This document shows, one piece after another, positions 1 through 3,998 of a DNA stretch of 5,077 nt. Within the stretch, counting starts at the first letter, position 1. Every line of letters begins with the position of its first letter. The notes under the pieces were generated by a model. The model made no database searches, was not told where the DNA came from, and saw only the letters and a program-made list of their open reading frames with translations. Origin of the DNA: Pseudomonadota bacterium (lineage in GTDB: Bacteria; Pseudomonadota; Alphaproteobacteria; Rhizobiales; Hyphomicrobiaceae); contig JAKAXS010000243.1 of NCBI GenBank assembly GCA_021816505.1, positions 1-5,077 of the forward strand, in the 5' to 3' direction. The translations under genes were made by a program, and so were the position numbers.

Positions 1-77
1 ATTGAGCGGACATTTCGCCTATAAGTTGCCCAAATTGTACAGAGTTTGAGAGCGTCCTTGTCATCCCAGCGTCACAA
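1..77. other. Left-edge intergenic DNA, nothing recognised
   Basis: No coding frame, RNA gene or convincing promoter can be supported here. It lies beyond the terminator hairpins of the porin gene and is less GC-rich than the genes. It could contain the distal end of the neighbouring intergenic region or an undetected promoter for something outside the window. Confidence 0.4.
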
Positions 78-100
78 CTGTTGCACTAAAGTCGCAACAG
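78..100 (-). repeat. Short inverted repeat abutting the porin terminator
   Basis: CTGTTGC (78-84) and GCAACAG (94-100) form a perfect 7-bp inverted repeat around a 9-nt loop. It begins at the very next base after the large hairpin at 101-136, so on the minus-strand transcript the two stem-loops would stack end to end. It may be a second terminator element or a 3'-end stabilising structure for the porin mRNA. The structure is read directly; the role is inference. Confidence 0.4.
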
Positions 101-136
101 GAAAGGCACACGCAGCTTTCGCTGCGTGTGCCTTTC
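101..136 (-). terminator. Probable intrinsic terminator of the porin gene (possibly bidirectional)
   Basis: A perfect 16-bp inverted repeat (101-116 with 121-136) closes a 4-base loop that reads GAAA, a GNRA tetraloop, on the minus strand. It starts 22 nt past the porin stop codon, the normal place for an intrinsic terminator. The arms carry the usual A-rich and U-rich ends (GAAAGG/CCTTTC). There is no long U tail on the minus strand (CCUUUC then CUGUUG). The plus-strand tail (CCTTTCTTCA) is slightly more U-rich, so the hairpin could also serve a convergent gene from the left. Confidence 0.7.
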
Positions 137-158
137 TTCAGTCTGCGCTGTAATCGGA

Positions 159-1580
159 TCAGAACTTGATGATCGCGCCCGCCTGGACCAGGTCGAGATC
201 CTCGAGGGGTGAATCTACGATTCCACCATCAGCAACGCCGGTAGCGGTGTTGGCAGTGATTTCCTTCAGCTTCAGATCAGCTTCGACGTGGCGGTACGAC
301 AGATAGAGAACCGTCGCTGCCTTATCGAGGCCCTGGGCGATACCGAAGCCGTAAACTTCAACGTTGGTCGACCAGATACCAGCGGCGTTGGCAAACGGAT
401 TGATCGGATCGGCACCGGTAACCACACGTCGTGCGTTGGCGCCGCCCTCGTAGTCATAGTACTCGCCGTAGATCGTGGTCTTGCCAAGTTCGACGAACTT
501 CTTCTCGATGCCTGCCTGAAGCGACCAGAACTCCTGCTCGTCATCGGCATTCTGCCCGGCGAAGCGAACCGTTTCGTTCAGCAGATCATCGGTCTTGATG
601 CCCGCCGCGGCGTTGATGAAGAGTCCCGTCGGCGTGTGGAGAACGCTCAGCGAGCCACCGAACTGGTCGCACTGCTGGTCGCCAGCGATTGTGGCGTTGC
701 ACGACGTGTTGGTGTCGGCTCCGTCACGCTGCTTGCCGTAGCCGATGCCTGCGGCGACGTTGAAGTCTTTGAACTCGCCGGCATAGCGCAGCGCGATATC
801 CCAGACGTCGTCCTCGCCCCAAGACGTCGACGCCGTAAACCCGTTCCAGGTCGGCGTTTCGTACTTCACAAGATTATGACGGCGATCGCCTTCACCCGGC
901 TGGTCGCCGGCATCGCCGATCAGGCGACGGTAGGTCAGGGTGCTGAAGCCGGCACCTGTCGATGCCGCCAACTGGCCATTCGCGGAGGACCGCAGGATCA
1001 GGCCGAGACCGGTATCTTCCACGTCCGAGTACTTGGAAAAGTCCTTGGTCTGCGTGAGGTTCGATTCGGTGATCGCGTCGGTCGCTTCACCTTGCAGACC
1101 TACGGATGCCGTACCGAACGTTTTGCTCTTCAAGAACCAGTGGCTGTCACGCAGATCCAGGCCGACGTCCGAGGCGGTGTCGTCGCCTTCGTCGTTGAGC
1201 TGAGTGAAGCGCTTCGAGTTCGCCGTGCGGATACCGATTTCGATGCGGTAGCCCGCTTCGAGATCACTGTTGATCTTGGCCTTGCCACGGAACCCGATGC
1301 GCGAACGAGAGTTGTCGTTGGTGACGACGTAAGCGTTGCTCTCCTCGCCATCGTCCCAGAAGAGAATCGATTCGTTGACCTGGCCGTAGATCTCAAGCGA
1401 GACCTTGCGGTTGCCTTTGCGAGCCGTGGTGGCTTCGAGTTCGGCAATCCGCTCCTCCAGATCCGCGCAGCAATCGCCGCCGAGATCCGCAGCCAAAGCC
1501 GGGCTCGCCCCCGCGATCGCCACCGTGCCTGCAAGGGCAAAGACCCCGAGCAGAAGCTGCTTTCTGATATCCCCGTACAT
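159..1580 (-). CDS. Outer-membrane porin, alphaproteobacterial type
   Basis: General diffusion porin, expected to form a trimeric beta-barrel in the outer membrane and pass small hydrophilic solutes. With the chosen start it has 473 residues. A signal peptide covers residues 1-30 (positive IRKQ, hydrophobic core, ALA cut site). Then comes a short charged segment with a Cys pair and a heptad-like helix (DCCADLEERIAELE, residues 36-49) typical of Rhizobiales porins. A long beta-rich domain follows, including the porin-like SRSRIGFRG at about 91-99. It ends in Phe (IIKF), the classic signal for outer-membrane assembly. Two further Cys at 294 and 304 lie in one predicted loop and might form a disulfide. 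Start choice: ATG at 1580 has GGAGAG (1593-1588) 7 nt upstream. The longer frame from ATG 1598 has no ribosome site, and ATG 1586 is too close to it. The gene appears monocistronic with a terminator at 101-136. The porin assignment is strong; substrate specificity cannot be read. Confidence 0.93.
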   Translation of the reverse strand: MYGDIRKQLLLGVFALAGTVAIAGASPALAADLGGDCCADLEERIAELEATTARKGNRKVSLEIYGQVNESILFWDDGEESNAYVVTNDNSRSRIGFRGKAKINSDLEAGYRIEIGIRTANSKRFTQLNDEGDDTASDVGLDLRDSHWFLKSKTFGTASVGLQGEATDAITESNLTQTKDFSKYSDVEDTGLGLILRSSANGQLAASTGAGFSTLTYRRLIGDAGDQPGEGDRRHNLVKYETPTWNGFTASTSWGEDDVWDIALRYAGEFKDFNVAAGIGYGKQRDGADTNTSCNATIAGDQQCDQFGGSLSVLHTPTGLFINAAAGIKTDDLLNETVRFAGQNADDEQEFWSLQAGIEKKFVELGKTTIYGEYYDYEGGANARRVVTGADPINPFANAAGIWSTNVEVYGFGIAQGLDKAATVLYLSYRHVEADLKLKEITANTATGVADGGIVDSPLEDLDLVQAGAIIKF

Positions 1581-1587
1581 CCCCATT

Positions 1588-1618
1588 CTCTCCGTCATTG
1601 CAGATAGGTGTCTGCGAT
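1588..1618 (-). promoter_or_regulatory. Porin ribosome binding site with a preceding leader hairpin
   Basis: On the minus strand GGAGAG (1593-1588) lies 7 nt before ATG 1580 and decides that start. Just upstream, 1600-1604 and 1611-1615 (GCAGA/TCTGC) make a 5-bp stem with a 6-nt loop, extendable by two pairs across one mismatch to 1597-1618. The extended stem covers the alternative ATG at 1598, which argues further against that start. A stem placed this close to the ribosome site could influence mRNA stability or translation; that is inference. Confidence 0.5.
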
Positions 1619-1655
1619 ACTATCCTATTGATATTACTTGCTATTCTTGCGTCTT

Positions 1656-1670
1656 TTGACGTTCGGTCAA
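1656..1670. promoter_or_regulatory. Inverted repeat TTGAC-N5-GTCAA upstream of porin, possible operator
   Basis: A perfect 5-bp inverted repeat with a 5-bp spacer lies about 76-90 bp upstream of the porin start. Its half-sites resemble -35 hexamers (TTGACC on the minus strand), but no good -10 stands at the right distance. It may therefore be a regulator-binding palindrome or part of a weak promoter. The repeat is seen directly; the function is inferred. Confidence 0.3.
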
Positions 1671-1676
1671 CGCCAA

Positions 1677-1726
1677 TGTGACAAGTGTCGTCGCTTCGAA
1701 TTATCTGTGAGTTGAATTTGTCACAG
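1677..1726. promoter_or_regulatory. Cluster of TGTGA/TCACA half-sites upstream of porin
   Basis: TGTGACAA (1677-1684) and its reverse complement TTGTCACA (1718-1725) form an 8-bp inverted repeat whose centres are 41 bp apart, close to four helical turns. A third half-site gives CTGTGA (1705-1710) N10 TCACAG (1721-1726). TGTGA/TCACA is the CRP/FNR-superfamily half-site, but the 10-bp gap is longer than the 6 bp of a CRP site, so the binding protein cannot be named. The cluster lies 97-146 bp upstream of the porin start, a plausible control position. Confidence 0.3.
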
Positions 1727-1756
1727 AGCGGTCTCGGCAGACGTGGGCTGGCGGTT

Positions 1757-1784
1757 GCCGCGGGCCTCCAGCTCGCGGCGTTTT
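1757..1784 (+). terminator. Terminator-like hairpin reading on the plus strand
   Basis: GCCGCGGGC (1757-1765) pairs with GCTCGCGGC (1771-1779), with one G-U pair, around a 5-nt loop, then GTTTT follows. On the plus strand this has the form of an intrinsic terminator. On the minus strand there is no U tail, so it is a poor terminator for the hydrolase that ends at 1809. No plus-strand gene lies upstream, so it may end an unannotated small RNA divergent from the porin, or it may be a chance GC-rich hairpin. Confidence 0.3.
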
Positions 1785-1808
1785 CGTGTTTTCGATGCTC
1801 AGGTGGTG

Positions 1809-2423
1809 TCAGATCGCGGCTGCGATCCTGGTCGTGCGAGCCGCCGGGCGCAGTACGGTCGGCTGTGCGCGAATCGTAGTCAGCGGCGTAACGCGATCGA
1901 GATTCGCGGCATGCTGACGGCGCAGCCGCAGCAACAGAGCCAGGCCCTCGGGCCACGGTCCGAAACCGCTGTCGGCGTTGATGTGACCGGCGGCGCCGAG
2001 ACTGACGAAGTCGCTGCCCCACGTATCCGCCCAGTGGGCCGCGCGATCGTGGCGCATCCAGGGATCGTTGGTGGAGCCGACGACGACCGAGTTGAATACC
2101 AGCGGCTGTTGCGGCAGGTAATCGGCAACGTTGAAGCGCTCGGGATCGGCAGGCGCAACGAGAAGCGCGCCGCCGATGCGGTCGGAGTGATCTTGAGCGG
2201 CCTGCACCGCGGCAAGCACGCCGAAGCTATGTGCTGCGATGAAGAGCTTGCCCGGGATGCGATTGATTTCGCGGCGGACGCGGCTTGCCCAGTCAGGGAG
2301 ATTGGCATCGCGCCAGTCGCGCTGGATGACGCGGACGGAGCCGGGGACGTGGGCTTCGAACCAACTCTGCCAATGGTCGGGGCCGGAGTTGTGCAAGCCA
2401 GGAATGATCAGCGTGGTCGCCAT
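1809..2423 (-). CDS. RBBP9/YdeN-family serine hydrolase (alpha/beta fold)
   Basis: Small cytoplasmic alpha/beta hydrolase of 204 residues; no signal peptide is present. The N-terminus has the family strand and loop (LIIPGLHNSGPDHWQSW, residues 5-21), including the family's GLxxSGPxHW pattern. The nucleophile elbow is AHSFG with Ser66. The acid is probably Asp120 in STNDPW and the base His147 in AGHIN. A conserved GPWPEG ends the fold at about 155-160. These fix the catalytic triad and family; the natural substrate is unknown for most members. Residues from about 170 on form a basic, low-complexity tail longer than usual for a family of about 180-190 residues. GAGG (2434-2431) is 7 nt before the ATG. 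The gene follows the candidate leader peptide at 2481-2588 by 57 nt and is separated from sbp by a terminator, so it likely has its own promoter. Confidence 0.88.
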   Translation of the reverse strand: MATTLIIPGLHNSGPDHWQSWFEAHVPGSVRVIQRDWRDANLPDWASRVRREINRIPGKLFIAAHSFGVLAAVQAAQDHSDRIGGALLVAPADPERFNVADYLPQQPLVFNSVVVGSTNDPWMRHDRAAHWADTWGSDFVSLGAAGHINADSGFGPWPEGLALLLRLRRQHAANLDRVTPLTTIRAQPTVLRPAARTTRIAAAI

Positions 2424-2435
2424 GGTGGAACCTCG

Positions 2436-2473
2436 TAGTGTGGGTCTGTGTCTGGTGGGTGAGTGGTGTTGGG
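2436..2473 (-). promoter_or_regulatory. C-rich, G-poor leader RNA stretch, Rho-utilisation-like
   Basis: Counted on the minus-strand transcript, these 38 nt contain 20 C, 14 A, 2 U and only 2 G, which is remarkable in a GC-rich genome. The stretch begins 7 nt after the stop codon of the candidate leader peptide and ends just before the hydrolase ribosome site. Rho loads on unstructured C-rich, G-poor RNA, so this could be a rut site whose access depends on ribosomes on the leader peptide, as in the tnaC system. It may instead simply be an unstructured translation-friendly leader. Confidence 0.35.
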
Positions 2474-2480
2474 CGCGGCT

Positions 2481-2588
2481 TCAAACGCCGCTGCGACAGA
2501 GACACATTCGACACGTGGCGCCGGCGACCGGCGGCGTGAGGTCTGACGTGTAGAGCCGCGCGAAAGAGCGATGCGGTTCGTGTTTCAT
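2481..2588 (-). CDS. Candidate cysteine-containing leader peptide, 35 aa
   Basis: A short frame of 35 codons begins at ATG 2588 and stops at TGA 2481-2483. It is preceded by AAGGAG (2603-2598) at a 9-nt spacing, the best ribosome site in the window. The peptide starts MKHEPHRSFARLYTSD, is hydrophilic with no membrane segment, and ends ATCRMCLCRSGV. Cys are codons 26, 29 and 31, all written TGT, although the neighbouring genes mostly use TGC. A short hairpin (GCGGC 2475-2479 with GCCGC 2487-2491) overlaps the stop. I do not recognise the peptide. Its position 57 nt before the hydrolase and after the sbp terminator suggests a leader peptide; cysteine sensing is an inference from the codon cluster and from the known cysteine-rich attenuator peptides of mycobacteria. 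It could also be a small functional metal- or thiol-related protein, or an accidental frame. Confidence 0.5.
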   Translation of the reverse strand: MKHEPHRSFARLYTSDLTPPVAGATCRMCLCRSGV

Positions 2589-2679
2589 GGCACCCTTCTC
2601 CTTCGTGTTGGGCCTGGGCTGACGTGGGTGGTCGATTGTTTCGAGATGCGGAAGATTGTCGTTTGGTCTGAGTGAGGAA
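2589..2679 (-). other. Presumed promoter region of the leader peptide-hydrolase unit
   Basis: Because sbp ends in a terminator, transcription of the leader peptide and hydrolase should start here. I find no convincing -35/-10 pair. GACAAT- and AACAAT-like hexamers occur on the minus strand but without good -35 partners. The near copies GATTGTTTCG and GATTGTCGTTT, about 20 bp apart on the plus strand, are the only repeat noted. Confidence 0.25.
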
Positions 2680-2710
2680 ACCGCTGCACCGAAAGGATCG
2701 GCGCAGCGGT
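2680..2710 (-). terminator. Intrinsic terminator of sbp
   Basis: ACCGCTGC (2680-2687) pairs perfectly with GCAGCGGT (2703-2710). Inside it, CCGA (2689-2692) pairs with TCGG (2698-2701) after a single mismatch, leaving a 5-nt loop. On the minus strand the stem runs into GGUUUCCUC, a short U-rich tail. It begins 21 nt after the sbp stop codon. Together these suggest that sbp is transcribed alone, not with the hydrolase. Confidence 0.7.
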
Positions 2711-2731
2711 CTTCACTTCACGAGAGCAAGC

Positions 2732-3751
2732 TCAGCCCTTGCTGCCGTAAATCTGGTCGAAGATGCCACCGTCGGAGAAGTGCGTGGCCTGTGCCTTGTC
2801 CCAGCCACCGAACACCTCGTCGATGGTGAACAGAGACACCTTCTCGAAGTTCTTCTCGTACTTGGTGAGAGCTGCGGCATCACGCGGGCGATAGAAATGC
2901 TTGCCGGCGATGTCCTGGGCTTCGGCCGAGTAGAGGAAGTTGAGATATTCCTCGGCTGCTTTGCGGGTGCCGTGCTTGTCGACGTTCTTGTCGACGACCG
3001 AAACCGGCGGCTCGGCGAGGATGGAGATCGACGGCGTGACGATCTCGAACTTGTCGGGGCCGAGTTCCTTCAGAGCCAAGTGAGCTTCGTTTTCCCAAGC
3101 GAGGAGAACGTCGCCGATGCCGCGTTCAACGAACGTCGTCGTCGAGCCGCGGGCGCCGGAGTCGAGCACCTTCACGTTCTTGAAGATCTTGGTGACGAGT
3201 TCCTTCGCCGTTGCATCGCTGCCACCCGGCTGCTTGAGCGCGTAGCCCCATGCGGCAAGGTAGTTCCAGCGCGCACCGCCCGAGGTCTTCGGGTTCGGCG
3301 TCACGACTTCCACGCCGTCCTTGCCGAGGTCGTTCCAGTCCTTGAGCGCCTTGGGATTGCCCTTGCGCACGAGGAAGACGATCGTCGACGTGTAGGGTGC
3401 TGCATTGTTCGGCAAGCGCTTCTGCCAATCGGTGGGGATCAGCCCGCCGTTCTTGTTCAGCGCATCGACGTCGTAAGCGAGGGCCAGCGTCACGACGTCG
3501 GCTTCGAGACCGTCGATGACGGCGCGCGCCTGCTTGCCGGAGCCGCCATGCGACTGCTTGATGGTGACGGCATCGCCACCCTTCTCTTTCCAATGCTTTG
3601 CGAAAGCCGCGTTGTATTCCTGGTAAAACTCACGCGTCGGGTCATACGACACGTTGAGCAGCGTGCTTTGTGCCAGGGCGCTGGTGGCCAAGCTGCCGGC
3701 CAATCCGACGCTTAGGGCAAGTGCAAGCTTGCGTGACAATTTGCGGGACAT
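2732..3751 (-). CDS. sbp: Sulfate ABC transporter periplasmic binding protein Sbp
   Basis: Periplasmic receptor that binds sulfate (possibly also thiosulfate) and delivers it to the CysTWA importer for cysteine synthesis. It has 339 residues, close to the family length of about 330. A signal peptide covers residues 1-27 (basic MSRKLSRK, hydrophobic core, SALA cut). The mature part begins LLNVSYDPTRE and matches enteric Sbp nearly throughout. Ligand residues known from the Salmonella structure are all in place: Asp37, Ser71 (SHGGSGK), Ser157-Gly158-Gly159 (TSGGARWN), Ala200 (DSGARGS) and Trp219 (LAWENEA). The C-terminal FTIDEVFGGW and FDQIYG are also typical. GAGGAG lies 9 nt before ATG 3751. 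No cysT, cysW or cysA is adjacent, and a terminator follows at 2680-2710, so it is a stand-alone receptor gene, divergent from recJ. Control by sulfur supply is expected, but I see no recognisable CysB site. CysP (thiosulfate-binding) is the main alternative name. Confidence 0.96.
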   Translation of the reverse strand: MSRKLSRKLALALSVGLAGSLATSALAQSTLLNVSYDPTREFYQEYNAAFAKHWKEKGGDAVTIKQSHGGSGKQARAVIDGLEADVVTLALAYDVDALNKNGGLIPTDWQKRLPNNAAPYTSTIVFLVRKGNPKALKDWNDLGKDGVEVVTPNPKTSGGARWNYLAAWGYALKQPGGSDATAKELVTKIFKNVKVLDSGARGSTTTFVERGIGDVLLAWENEAHLALKELGPDKFEIVTPSISILAEPPVSVVDKNVDKHGTRKAAEEYLNFLYSAEAQDIAGKHFYRPRDAAALTKYEKNFEKVSLFTIDEVFGGWDKAQATHFSDGGIFDQIYGSKG

Positions 3752-3882
3752 CGAAACTTTCTCCTCGTTGAAGTGCGGTGACTGCTGTCGAGATCAAGCT
3801 ATGCAAGTGACCGGGGGAAGCGAACGAAGAAGAAGTGCTGAGCTTATTCGGCCGCAGTGTGGCGCGAGAACCCACTGATTCA

Positions 3883-3935
3883 GCGAGGCTTTGGCCTTCC
3901 TTCGCCTCGCCTGCCGCTTGTTTGTAGCGGCTTTT
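3883..3935 (+). terminator. Tandem hairpins ending in TTTT upstream of recJ
   Basis: GCGAGGC (3883-3889) pairs perfectly with GCCTCGC (3904-3910) around 14 nt. Two bases later GCCGCT (3913-3918) pairs with AGCGGC (3926-3931) around 7 nt and is followed directly by TTTT (3932-3935). On the plus strand the second hairpin has the form of an intrinsic terminator, 64 nt before recJ. No plus-strand gene lies upstream, so it would either end a small RNA started in the divergent region, attenuate a long recJ leader, or insulate the two divergent genes. Confidence 0.4.
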
Positions 3936-3949
3936 CAACCCTGGATAAC
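3922..3949 (+). promoter_or_regulatory. Possible weak promoter for recJ
   Basis: TTGTAG (3922-3927) and GATAAC (3944-3949) are separated by 16 bp and resemble a sigma-70 pair, with 3 of 6 matches at -35 and 4 of 6 at -10. Transcription would start near 3956, giving a leader of about 40 nt. The -35 overlaps the right-hand hairpin at 3913-3931. The evidence is weak and other pairs cannot be excluded. Confidence 0.25.
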
Positions 3950-3998
3950 GGGTCGTGTTCCGTTCAAGGCCGCCAAGAATCGCGCTACGTCCTGGCTG

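Noticed and set aside
288..1607. Long plus-strand open frame (439 codons) opposite the porin
   Set aside because: It is antisense to a clear porin with signal peptide and C-terminal Phe. The translation resembles no family and is rich in Arg and Val, as expected from the complement of GC-rich codons. No ribosome site was seen.
1705..1726. CRP-binding site
   Set aside because: The half-sites match TGTGA/TCACA, but the spacer is 10 bp, not 6, and CRP-type control of this porin is not established. It is kept only as an unnamed inverted repeat.
1393..2022. Minus-strand frame spanning the porin start, the intergenic region and the hydrolase 3' end
   Set aside because: It overlaps both real genes in another frame and is a low-complexity Arg/Ser-rich translation with no recognisable domain.
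2672..3715. Plus-strand open frame (347 codons) opposite sbp
   Set aside because: It is a mirror of the highly conserved sbp coding sequence and runs through its terminator. It is composition-driven, with no domain visible.
3781..3912. tRNA or riboswitch in the sbp-recJ gap
   Set aside because: No cloverleaf, T-loop consensus or SAM-II-like pseudoknot could be built from the sequence; only simple hairpins are present.
3642..3938. Minus-strand frame overlapping the sbp start, considered as an sbp leader peptide
   Set aside because: It needs a TTG start without a ribosome site, overlaps the sbp signal-peptide codons in another frame, and has no Cys cluster or terminator arrangement that would suggest attenuation.
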